A program made the translations under genes and the position numbers. A stretch of DNA of 64,000 nucleotides from Chitinophaga pollutisoli (GTDB lineage Bacteria > Bacteroidota > Bacteroidia > Chitinophagales > Chitinophagaceae): contig NZ_CP149822.1 of assembly GCF_038396755.1 (NCBI RefSeq), positions 2,914,001 to 2,978,000 on the forward strand, read 5' to 3'. This document shows positions 40,501-48,081 of the stretch, piece after piece. Under the pieces are notes generated by a model. The model saw nothing but the letters and a program-made list of their open reading frames with translations. It was not told where the DNA came from and made no database searches. The first letter of the stretch is position 1; every line of letters begins with the position of its first letter.

Positions 40501-40546
40501 GGAAGAGAAAGCGCAATAAGCAATTCGGAGTAACATTACAACTCAT
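25527..40546 (-). CDS. Giant repeat adhesin with T9SS type B C-terminal domain (one frameshift near the 5' end)
   Basis: A ~5000-residue surface protein. A signal peptide (1-31) and WWYPEKPP region precede 11 modules, each opening with a CxxC motif and a following AVDxDxxT (for example GICLLCSVNDPLNAVDGD). These are interspersed with about 35 Ig-like (Ig_7, CHU_C-associated) domains marked by WY...TGG and TTYYVEA. A fibronectin-III-like domain and a gliding-motility/type B sorting domain (VFVPNAFTPNNDGTNDILYVYG...MEFRVYNQWGQLVFES...GVYNYVLRA) end it. It should leave the cell through the T9SS and stay on the surface, helped by the PorP/SprF and PorE-like proteins encoded just downstream. The frame breaks at a GGGG run (39486-39489). 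One extra base there joins CSVNSP to ESAVDADPATFSTLSSPVG exactly as in sister modules. Ligand unknown. Confidence 0.9.
26870..28410 (-). repeat. Tandem duplication of ~0.77 kb inside the adhesin gene
   Basis: Two blocks offset by about 768 bp (256 codons, three Ig-like domains) share long near-identical stretches, for example around 27290-27372 and 28058-28139. This shows recent internal duplication. Confidence 0.7.
29690..33710 (-). repeat. Tandem duplication of ~2.01 kb inside the adhesin gene
   Basis: Matching segments are offset by about 2012 bp (671 codons), for example 29803 with 31815 and 30651 with 32664. Each copy holds one CxxC module (CAVNNPDNAVDNDTTNF) plus Ig-like domains. Confidence 0.72.
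36600..39560 (-). repeat. Tandem duplication of ~1.46 kb inside the adhesin gene
   Basis: Two blocks offset by about 1461-1464 bp each contain two CxxC modules of alternating subtype (ESPKLGGIC and ETSPVLSG). The frameshift at 39486 lies in the outer copy; the inner copy is intact and shows what the frame should be. Confidence 0.72.
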
Positions 40547-41242
40547 ACGACAATGGTTTGGGTTTATTAAGCTTGTGTTGATCTGTCTGGCACGTGCGGG
40601 AAGCGCTGCATGGTTTTTTGGTTGAAACAGGTTTCCCGGTCAAACGACGGTGGCTGCAGAGGCTATGAAAAAGAGGAATGTCTGTCAAAAAGGTTCAGGA
40701 TACAAAGCCGCGCTTTACAGTTTTTGATAGGATGCATTCTTCGGTTTATTCATGGATTCTCGAAGCGATCGAGATGCTAAATTAACTGGCCGGGGAGTGG
40801 AAACGATGGGCCATTCTTATCCATTCCATTCAGAAAACAATGACATTGTTCATTATTGATTTTTCTGTTCATTTTGTTCATTTTTAAAATACATGAACAA
40901 ATTCAAATCATATTTTGTATCTGGGGCTATTCAGAAATCCCGTCACACTGTCGTCAAAATGAACAAATGTTGCAACTATCGTTCATCCTTTTTGCCACTT
41001 CTGTACTCTGTTCAATTATATTAGTTAGGAAAGCAGATTATTTTAAAAAATCCTGCATATCCTATACCTTTTTAATACACTGAAAATCAATAATTACTAA
41101 ACGACTATCCTATATGACTCCTTCTGTTCATTTTGTTCATTTGTTAAAAACCGAAATCCAAACGTTCATTCCTTTACGTATTTATTCATTTCAATCAGGG
41201 TCCCAACATACCATAGTCCTAATCCATTAATTGTATGCCCTT
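40547..41242. promoter_or_regulatory. Divergent regulatory region with reiterated TGTTCATTT motifs
   Basis: A ~700 bp non-coding gap, AT-rich on the STAND side. Two exact 18 bp tandem pairs TGTTCATTTTGTTCATTT occur at 40866-40883 and 41125-41142. Inverted copies are ATGAACAAA (40893-40901) and AAATGAACA (40957-40965). Further partial copies are at 40847 (TGTTCATT), 40981 (GTTCAT) and 41164 (GTTCATT). The same sense and antisense 9-mers recur at least seven times within about 325 bp. This is the pattern of an operator array for an oligomeric regulator controlling one or both flanking genes. Confidence 0.55.
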
Positions 41243-43810
41243 ATGATCGATCTGTCCTACGACTTTATTATTACATTACAGTCGGAAGTTTTGCGGCAGT
41301 TTGGCGTCGAGAATCTGCAACCCAATCAATGCAAGCAGCTCACGCAGGCCATTATGAACCACACGGGAAAACTCGTCAGTGAAACTACCCTCAAAAGGGT
41401 ATTCGGTTTCGCCGTCACCCAACACAGCTTTTCCCGCTACACCCTCAACTCCCTCGCACAGTATTGCCGCTTCCGCGATTGGGATGATTTCCAGGCGCAG
41501 TACTACAAAAAGCAATTCCGCCAACCCGTACAGGATGATTCGAAATGGGAAGACGTGCGCCGCAAAGCCAGCGCCATCTCCCACTACACCATCCTTACCC
41601 TTCGCAACCGCTGCGGCATGCCATTCGAAAAAACCATCCCGCGGCAGTACTGCCTCCATCATATCGAAAAATTCCTCGAATCCAAATATTCCGCCACCGT
41701 CCTCATCGCACCCGCAGGATGGGGCAAATCCATTTCCCTCATCCATGCCGCCGAACATAACTGGTTCGGCCGTAACCCCGCATCCCCGCAGGATATCTGC
41801 TGGTTCATCAACGCCCACGCCGCAGGCAGCCTCCTCCTCAAAGGCTTCAACCTCTCCTCCTGGCTCGATAACCAACTCAACCTCGGCAACGGCGAAAACT
41901 TCCGCGAATACTTCTCCGCTCACCCGGAAGAACGATCCGGAAGGCTCATCCTCATCATTGACGGATTCGACGAAATCGCCATGAGCGCCGACAAACTGAA
42001 ACTCCTGTATAATAAACTGGAAGATTTCATCTACTCCAACGACCTCCACCCCTGGGTGAAAGTCATCCTCTCCATCCGCTCCAGCACCTGGGGCGAAGTT
42101 TTCCATCAAACCCAGCAGTACCCCGCGTTCCGTAAATTCTGGTACCTCGGCCCGGAAATGGATGAAGAGACCAATGTCAATATGCCCGCGCTCACCGAGC
42201 AGGAAGTCAAATCCGTACTCTATAATTTCGAATTCGATCCCGCCACCGTCCGCCTCTTCTCCGATCATTTCATCCAACGCCTCCGCCATCCGTATTACCT
42301 CCAGCTCTTCTGCCAGCTGAGCAATACGCCCGACCAGGCGTTCGTGGACGAAAACCTCAGCCTTTTCGAAATCATTTCCCGGTTCGTCCAGCACCGCGTT
42401 TTCCAATCCCCCGCCAATTCCTTCAAAATGCAGCTCATCGAAAAGCTGCTGGGATTGCTGGATATGGGGAGAGCTGGTTTATATACCGATAAAAGCAGCC
42501 TGCTCAACCAAAACGCCGACTATTTCCCGGCGTATAAAGAGTTGCTGGCCGATAATATATTAGTGGAGGAAAACCTCAGCCAGGAAATCATGTTCAACGT
42601 GAAAGTGCGCTTCGCGCATAATTTCCTGCTGGAATACTTTACGGCCATGCATTACGTGAACCACCACGGCCAAACCGTTTCCGCTCCTTTGCTGGAGCAA
42701 GTGCTGGCCGGCTTCCCACAGAGCCCGTTCCGTATAGCCGTGTTCAAATGGTTACTGCGCTACGCCATCACACGCAGCCTGGCCGATGGTATCCGGGAAT
42801 TCTTCCGCCTGCCGCTGGCCACCAGCGAGAAAGCGCACCTGCTGGAGTATGTTGTGCTGCATTACCAACAGGAAGGCACGCACCAGGAACAGTTATCCAC
42901 GATCTTCCCGCCGGGATATTTCCGCAAAAACCCCTTCGGCCAGTTCATCGCCGACGATTTCATGCATTTCAAAAAGCGGAAAGTGTTGAATACCCTGCTG
43001 AATATGGCCGAATCGGCGGACGACAAGCTGAAGATCCGGTGCAACCTCTTCGTGATGGCGCTGATGCAACTGGATGCGGAACAGTGCGAGATCGAGCTTA
43101 CCAATATCCGCAAGCTCTGCGCGGGCGAACCCGCGGGGGATATGTGGATCACCCCTTACGAAGCGTTCCTCTTTATATATGAATACCTGAAATTCGGGCA
43201 AACGAACGCGGAAATGCGTGAAAAGCTCTACCACTACGCCTCCTGCTGGAATTTCAAGCATCAGAAATCATTCACAACGGGTGAAGAAGCCGTTTACCGC
43301 GCCTTATGCTTCATCTTCCTGCTGCTGGGAGATTACCACCAGCTGTTGCTGTTCACCAGCCGCCTGTTCGAGCAACATCCCAGCATCCTGTTCAACCGCA
43401 CCGACCCTTTCCGCCTCATGACGCTCTGCTGGAAGGCCCAGGCCCACCTCAGCACAGGAGACATCCAGCCCGCAAGGCGCATCAGCTGCCATGTCGACAG
43501 TGTACTGAAACATTATCCTGCCGAATTCTACAACGGCAAACACCTCGAAACGTTGCAAAAAATCGTCGCCGCGCAAATCCACCTGCACGACCAGGAGTTC
43601 AATAAAGCCATCCGCGCAGCCGAATCCGCGATGGAAATGGCACATAAACTGGATTTTAAAATATTTGCCCTGTTGAATTACAGCATCCTGGACCGGATTT
43701 ACCACCATCTCAAAATGGACAAACAGAAAAAAGACGCACAACAAAAAATGATCGTGATCCGCCAGAGCACCACGTTTATACAAACCCTGCCCGGATTGGT
43801 GGAACATTAA
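41243..43810 (+). CDS. STAND/NACHT-like ATPase with N-terminal HTH-like and C-terminal helical-repeat regions
   Basis: The product has 855 residues and no signal peptide. Residues 1-85 form a compact helical domain (KLVSETTLKRVFGFAVTQHSFSRYTLNSLAQY) that resembles a Cro-type helix-turn-helix seen in Bacteroidota regulators. Then comes a P-loop NTPase with Walker A APAGWGKS (156-163), Walker B LILIIDGFDE (235-244) and an Arg-bearing segment LSIRSSTW, as in NACHT/STAND proteins. The C-terminal ~450 residues are helical, TPR-like (for example AVYRALCFIFLLLGDYHQLL). No nuclease, protease or toxin domain is visible. STAND proteins sense a ligand and oligomerise; this one could be a MalT-like regulator or a defence sensor. 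The ATG at 43 (41243) is preferred to TTG at 41231. It is divergent from the adhesin operon. Confidence 0.75.
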   Translation: MIDLSYDFIITLQSEVLRQFGVENLQPNQCKQLTQAIMNHTGKLVSETTLKRVFGFAVTQHSFSRYTLNSLAQYCRFRDWDDFQAQYYKKQFRQPVQDDSKWEDVRRKASAISHYTILTLRNRCGMPFEKTIPRQYCLHHIEKFLESKYSATVLIAPAGWGKSISLIHAAEHNWFGRNPASPQDICWFINAHAAGSLLLKGFNLSSWLDNQLNLGNGENFREYFSAHPEERSGRLILIIDGFDEIAMSADKLKLLYNKLEDFIYSNDLHPWVKVILSIRSSTWGEVFHQTQQYPAFRKFWYLGPEMDEETNVNMPALTEQEVKSVLYNFEFDPATVRLFSDHFIQRLRHPYYLQLFCQLSNTPDQAFVDENLSLFEIISRFVQHRVFQSPANSFKMQLIEKLLGLLDMGRAGLYTDKSSLLNQNADYFPAYKELLADNILVEENLSQEIMFNVKVRFAHNFLLEYFTAMHYVNHHGQTVSAPLLEQVLAGFPQSPFRIAVFKWLLRYAITRSLADGIREFFRLPLATSEKAHLLEYVVLHYQQEGTHQEQLSTIFPPGYFRKNPFGQFIADDFMHFKKRKVLNTLLNMAESADDKLKIRCNLFVMALMQLDAEQCEIELTNIRKLCAGEPAGDMWITPYEAFLFIYEYLKFGQTNAEMREKLYHYASCWNFKHQKSFTTGEEAVYRALCFIFLLLGDYHQLLLFTSRLFEQHPSILFNRTDPFRLMTLCWKAQAHLSTGDIQPARRISCHVDSVLKHYPAEFYNGKHLETLQKIVAAQIHLHDQEFNKAIRAAESAMEMAHKLDFKIFALLNYSILDRIYHHLKMDKQKKDAQQKMIVIRQSTTFIQTLPGLVEH

Positions 43811-43833
43811 CAGTCGAGCTGCCGGAATTGGCA

Positions 43834-43841
43834 TAATTTTG
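43834..43841 (+). promoter_or_regulatory. -7 promoter element of the transglutaminase-like gene
   Basis: TAATTTTG matches TAnnTTTG, 16 bp before the ATG at 43857. Confidence 0.4.
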
Positions 43842-43856
43842 CGGTAATATCCGGCA

Positions 43857-44765
43857 ATGCCTATTGATCAGAGCAAATACACGACAATTCAGCACTTCCT
43901 CCTGAACCTGCTGAGCCTGTTGACCATCCTGCCCCTGGCCCCTTACATCAACCGGTTCATGCCCGTGATCCAGTTGGGCCCGTGGCACGTGGATCTGTTC
44001 GTATCCATCCTGATCTCCTTCCTCTTCACCCGGCTCCTCCTTTGGATTTTCCGCCCCCTCATCATCCCGGCCTTCGTACTCGTGGCAGGTATCCTCATTT
44101 TCAACCAGCTCACCGGCAGGTATTCCTTTACGAACGTGCTGAACGACTACCAGGGCGTGGTGCAGGGCAACTGGGGCACCCGTGACAGCAAGCAGCTCGA
44201 CATCCTCAGCTTCTACCCCCGCAAGGTGGAAACCTACGTCGATAAAACCGTCCGCGGCATCCGGGAGAAAACCGACTACAAAGACCCCATCGTCCGCAAC
44301 TTTTCTGTTAAACATTCACTGGAATATTATGACGAATACTTCCCCAAGTACGGTCGCATCGTCCGGTATCTTTCGCTATACCGGTATATTCGCGAGAACT
44401 TCAAATACGTGAACGACTCCCAGCGCGACGAATACTTCGCCACCCCCATGGAAACCATCCAGAACGGCATGGGCGGCGATTGCGACGATCATAGCATCCT
44501 CATGGCCTCCTGCCTGGAATCCATCGGGGCCAGGATGCGTATCGTACTCATCCGCGGACATGCCTACCCGGAGCTCTACTGCGGTAACAAAGAGGAGTTC
44601 GAGACCATGAAACAGGCAATTATCCTGCTATTCAACAATCCGCCCGTTAAAGTGTTATATTATCATGAAATGAACGGCGAATATTGGATAAATATGGATT
44701 ATACCGCCAGAAACCCCGGCGGGCGCTACCTCAACGATAAGGTCTACGCCCTGATAGAAATGTAA
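43857..44765 (+). CDS. Membrane-anchored transglutaminase-like protein
   Basis: The product has 302 residues. Three hydrophobic segments (about 12-35, 45-65, 68-86) form an N-terminal membrane part. The C-terminal part is a transglutaminase/cysteine-protease-like core with a Cys-His-Asp triad: C209 in MGGDCDDHSILMASCLESIGARM, H235 in IRGHAYPELY and Asp in EYWINMDYT (about 279). Such domains cleave or cross-link peptide bonds, but many bacterial members have unknown substrates. It follows the STAND gene by 46 bp with its own -7 element. Confidence 0.82.
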   Translation: MPIDQSKYTTIQHFLLNLLSLLTILPLAPYINRFMPVIQLGPWHVDLFVSILISFLFTRLLLWIFRPLIIPAFVLVAGILIFNQLTGRYSFTNVLNDYQGVVQGNWGTRDSKQLDILSFYPRKVETYVDKTVRGIREKTDYKDPIVRNFSVKHSLEYYDEYFPKYGRIVRYLSLYRYIRENFKYVNDSQRDEYFATPMETIQNGMGGDCDDHSILMASCLESIGARMRIVLIRGHAYPELYCGNKEEFETMKQAIILLFNNPPVKVLYYHEMNGEYWINMDYTARNPGGRYLNDKVYALIEM

Positions 44766-44795
44766 CCATTAACTCATATTAAATTATTTTTAATC

Positions 44796-45269
44796 ATGAA
44801 AGCAAACATCGGCATCGGAGAAAACCACCTGCAGGCAGTAGCTGAAAAATTACAGGTATTATTGGCGGATGAACAAGTCCTTTATACCAAAACCCGGAAT
44901 TACCATTGGAACGTTGTAGGCGATAATTTCGCGGAAATGCATGCCTTCTACGAAGGGCAATACAACGAACTGGCTGAAATCGTGGACGAAGTGGCGGAGC
45001 GTATCCGCATGATCGGCCATTACAGCTCCGGCCGCCTCGTGGATTTCCTCAAGCTCACCAACCTCCTCGAACCGGAATATACCAACGTGCAGTCCCAACA
45101 GATCAAAAACCTGCTCGACGACCACGAAACCATCATCCGCAATCTCCGCGAGCTGATCACGGAATTCTCGGACAAGCAAAAAGACCTCGGCACCAGCGAT
45201 TTCGTGACCGGCCTCATGCGCCAGCACGAGAAAATGGCCTGGATGCTCCGGTCCTACATCACCAAATAG
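44796..45269 (+). CDS. dps: Dps-family ferritin-like DNA-protection protein
   Basis: The product has 157 residues. The Dps intersubunit ferroxidase ligands are all present and correctly spaced: H37 (RNYHWNV), H49 (AEMHAFYE), D64 and E68 (EIVDEVAERI). It should form a dodecamer that oxidises Fe(II) with hydrogen peroxide and stores iron. The N-terminus is short and not Lys-rich, so direct DNA binding is uncertain. Strong terminator downstream. Confidence 0.93.
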   Translation: MKANIGIGENHLQAVAEKLQVLLADEQVLYTKTRNYHWNVVGDNFAEMHAFYEGQYNELAEIVDEVAERIRMIGHYSSGRLVDFLKLTNLLEPEYTNVQSQQIKNLLDDHETIIRNLRELITEFSDKQKDLGTSDFVTGLMRQHEKMAWMLRSYITK

Positions 45270-45296
45270 CGCGACTTCGTTATCATAAGCAAAAGA

Positions 45297-45327
45297 AAAG
45301 CCGGTCAACATGCAGTTGGCCGGCTTT
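45297..45327. terminator. Bidirectional terminator, dps / OmpA-family gene
   Basis: AAAGCCGGTCAAC pairs with GTTGGCCGGCTTT around ATGCA. The A-rich and T-rich flanks suit both converging genes. Confidence 0.82.
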
Positions 45328-45351
45328 CTGTTTTATGCTTGCTTGCCAGGG

Positions 45352-46833
45352 TTACTGTTTGTAAATGATGATCTCCACCCGCCGGTTGCGCCGCCGGCCT
45401 TCCGGCGTGTCGTTCTGATGGGCGGGCCTTTTCTCCCCTTCCCCGGAAACGGTAAGGATGTGGTCGCCCAGGCCTTTCTTCCGGAGATATGCCGCCAGCG
45501 ACTCCGCGCGGCGGAGCGAGAGCTCGAGGTTGTATTCGTCGGCCCCGGCATTGTCGGTATGCCCGATCAGCGCCAGGGTAGTACCTTCGGCGCGGGGGAT
45601 TTTGTCGACCAGTGTATCCAGCGCGGAGAAGAGTGCCGGGTTGAGTTCGTGGCGGTCGAATTTGAAAAGCACGTCAGGGATGATAAGGGTATCGGGGGGC
45701 GGAGGCGTCACAGCAACTGCCACCGGCATTTCCGGCGGGACGGAAATGCCCGCCGGGCAAACTTCTATCCCCACAAAGTTATTCCTGACTTTTGCGCCGG
45801 GCGAGGCAGCGTCGTAACGGGGCGTGGCGGATTGCAGGGTAACGACTTTAACATCCCGGGGACTAAAGGTAAAATCCTTGACGAATACTTCGCGGACGTC
45901 GTTTGCCTCATTGGCCGACCGCGTGGAATCGAAGCGCTGGGAGGCCGGGTCAAAGAAATAACCGGTGATCCGCAGCTCGTATCCGCCGGGCTGGTAACGC
46001 TGAACGAGCGAATCGATGCGCGAGGCCGACAAGGGATAGCGGGAACGGCCAACGGCGGTGAAGATATCGGTGTTGGGGATTTCGACATCCACGCAGCCTT
46101 TAGCCCGGGAATTACCGGCATTTGTCAGTTGGTGGTTGACGGGGTGCCCGGGAAGCGTGTGGCGCAGCCGGCGGCGGGCGATTGAATCGATGACGGATGC
46201 CGCCTCGGGGCAGAGGTCCGCCGGTTCCACCGGCGCCAGCTCCACGTAATCGAGGAAAATGAACTCCGGCCCGCCCGAGGCCCGGGACTGCCGCAGTTCC
46301 ATGCGGCCTGCCAACAGGTGCGTGTAATCGTCTTCCGCCGTGAAAACCGCTTCCATGCGGTAGAAATTCTTTTCAAGGGGCTTCGCGATTTGTGCTTTGC
46401 GCAGGGTAATGGTGGGTTTGAGATCATTCAGGACATGTGCATTTTCCCGGAAAACATAATCCTTCGACAGGTAGAAATCCACTTCCGGCTCCAGCCGCTG
46501 CGTGGCGCCGATGATCGTCATGATCCGGTACTGTTTCCCTTTTTGCAAGGGGCAGAGCAGGCGCGTTTGCACATAGTTGCGCTCGTCGCGGATGCTCCCG
46601 CTCACAAGACTTACATATTGATGCCCTGCTTTATTCTTATAGGTATGGTAATTATACGCCATTTTCAGCGCGGGCGACACGTTTTCCCAGCCTACCGGCG
46701 CGCAGGGCGCGTAATATTCGATACAGACATTGACATCCTCGAAACTGGGGTTGGCCAGCAGGTTCTGCGCGTGGGCAGCCGGGGGAAGCAGCAGCATCCC
46801 GGTCATAAGGTGGAACAGGGCAGGTAATCGCAT
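45352..46833 (-). CDS. OmpA-family protein with N-terminal jelly-roll-like domain
   Basis: The product has 493 residues. A signal peptide (about 1-23, ending AHAQ) precedes a beta-sandwich domain opening NLLANPSFEDVN, the start typical of carbohydrate-binding-like jelly rolls (about 25-205). A middle region (about 215-370) has no clear name, and the C-terminal OmpA peptidoglycan-binding domain reads VLFKFDRHELNPAL, LIGHTDNAGADEYNLELSLRRAESLAAYL, RRRNRRVEIIIY (about 390-493). The protein probably bridges outer membrane and peptidoglycan, or binds glycans at the envelope. The ATG at 46833 is preferred over GTG at 46842. Confidence 0.85.
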   Translation of the reverse strand: MRLPALFHLMTGMLLLPPAAHAQNLLANPSFEDVNVCIEYYAPCAPVGWENVSPALKMAYNYHTYKNKAGHQYVSLVSGSIRDERNYVQTRLLCPLQKGKQYRIMTIIGATQRLEPEVDFYLSKDYVFRENAHVLNDLKPTITLRKAQIAKPLEKNFYRMEAVFTAEDDYTHLLAGRMELRQSRASGGPEFIFLDYVELAPVEPADLCPEAASVIDSIARRRLRHTLPGHPVNHQLTNAGNSRAKGCVDVEIPNTDIFTAVGRSRYPLSASRIDSLVQRYQPGGYELRITGYFFDPASQRFDSTRSANEANDVREVFVKDFTFSPRDVKVVTLQSATPRYDAASPGAKVRNNFVGIEVCPAGISVPPEMPVAVAVTPPPPDTLIIPDVLFKFDRHELNPALFSALDTLVDKIPRAEGTTLALIGHTDNAGADEYNLELSLRRAESLAAYLRKKGLGDHILTVSGEGEKRPAHQNDTPEGRRRNRRVEIIIYKQ

Positions 46834-46954
46834 TTTTACCACGATGGGATTCTTATAAACTGAAAATCATGATAAATATTATCCGCATATGAAGATATGA
46901 CACAAACGTGTGATCCTGACCGAATCTTAAGATTTCCCTAACATGCCATGACCG

Positions 46955-46962
46955 TACCTTTG
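46955..46962 (+). promoter_or_regulatory. Possible -7 element of the SDR gene
   Basis: TACCTTTG matches TAnnTTTG, about 92 bp before the ATG. The -33 region is weak. Confidence 0.35.
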
Positions 46963-47053
46963 TATCCTACAAACATTACCCGGCCATTTTACGTTAAACC
47001 TACTGCAATACACGTGTAACCCTATCTGATTATTCATCTTTAAATTTTACATG

Positions 47054-47806
47054 ATGGAACAGTTATTTTCCGGAAAAGTGGCATTGGTAACCGGCGCAGG
47101 CTCCGGCATTGGGGAGGCGACGGCGCTTTTATACGCCACGCAGGGCGCTAAAGTAATCGTATCGGATATTAACGAGGAACACGGCAACGGCGTGGTCGAC
47201 AAGATCCGCCAAAGCGGTGGCGACGCGCAGTTTGTTGCCTGCGACGTCAGCAAGCCGGAAGCTTGTGAGCAGCTGGTGAACGAAACCCTCCGGCACTATG
47301 GCCGCCTGGATTATGCCTGCAACAACGCCGGCATCGGCGGGGAAGCTAATCCTGTCGGGGACATGAGCGTGAAAGGTTGGGACACCGTGATTGCCGTGAA
47401 CCTTTCCAGCGTATTCTATTGCATGAAATACCAGCTGCCCGCCATTTTAAAAAGCGGCGGCGGGGCGATCGTCAACATGGCGTCGATCCTCGGGCAGGTG
47501 GGCTTCCCGCATTCGGCCGGATACGTGGCCGCCAAACACGGCGTGGTGGGGCTGACCCAGAATGCCGCGGCGGAATACTCGGCCCAGGGCGTTCGTGTAA
47601 ATGCCGTAGGCCCCGGTTTCATCGATACGCCGCTGCTCAAGCAAATGGATAAAGCCACCAAAGACATGCTCGTTTCCAAACATCCCATCGGCCGACTCGG
47701 CAAAGCGGAAGAAGTAGCCGAAGTCGTGATCTGGCTGAGTTCCGACAAGGCATCCTTCGTTACCGGCGCCTACTACGCGGTAGACGGAGCGTACCTGGCC
47801 GTATAA
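47054..47806 (+). CDS. Short-chain dehydrogenase/reductase
   Basis: The product has 250 residues. It is a classical SDR: cofactor motif TGAGSGIG (about 14-21), NNAG (about 89-92), and the catalytic Ser-Tyr-Lys in NMASILGQVGFPHSAGYVAAKHG, plus VNAVGPGFIDTPL. The acidic residue after the second strand (SDIN) favours NAD(H). The family oxidises or reduces sugars, alcohols or acyl carriers; the substrate is not evident. An ATG three bases upstream is an equal start. Single gene with a strong terminator. Confidence 0.92.
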   Translation: MEQLFSGKVALVTGAGSGIGEATALLYATQGAKVIVSDINEEHGNGVVDKIRQSGGDAQFVACDVSKPEACEQLVNETLRHYGRLDYACNNAGIGGEANPVGDMSVKGWDTVIAVNLSSVFYCMKYQLPAILKSGGGAIVNMASILGQVGFPHSAGYVAAKHGVVGLTQNAAAEYSAQGVRVNAVGPGFIDTPLLKQMDKATKDMLVSKHPIGRLGKAEEVAEVVIWLSSDKASFVTGAYYAVDGAYLAV

Positions 47807-47825
47807 ACTTATCAGGACAGTGCAG

Positions 47826-47854
47826 GACAGCCGCGGGTTTGCGGCTGTCTTTTT
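47826..47854 (+). terminator. Intrinsic terminator of the SDR gene
   Basis: GACAGCCGC (47826-47834) pairs with GCGGCTGTC (47841-47849), followed by TTTTT. Confidence 0.88.
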
Positions 47855-48081
47855 GTATGCTTACCGCCCATCTCCCCCATTCCCCGCTCCTCCATTATCC
47901 GGCATCCTATTTAAACGTTTGGCGCCGGGAAAACGTCTATCACATAGAACGAACTACGTTTTCCCACGCCGGAAAAGCGCATTACCATTTATCCCGTAAA
48001 TCCTGCACAGGTGTAAAACACCCGTCGGGCGGTGCGGGGATGCGTATTTTTCGGCATCAACCTATAGACGCAATAACTTAG

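Noticed and set aside
40856..41083. 75-codon frame in the adhesin/STAND gap
   Set aside because: Its N-terminal codons are simply the TGTTCATTT repeat array translated; no other support.
41243..43810. Avs-type antiphage STAND defence gene
   Set aside because: The NTPase and helical repeats fit, but there is no effector domain and no neighbouring defence gene; the HTH-like N-terminus favours regulation. Not excluded.
47839..48081. 80-codon frame before the beta-barrel gene
   Set aside because: Starts inside the SDR terminator and has no domain; probably leader DNA.
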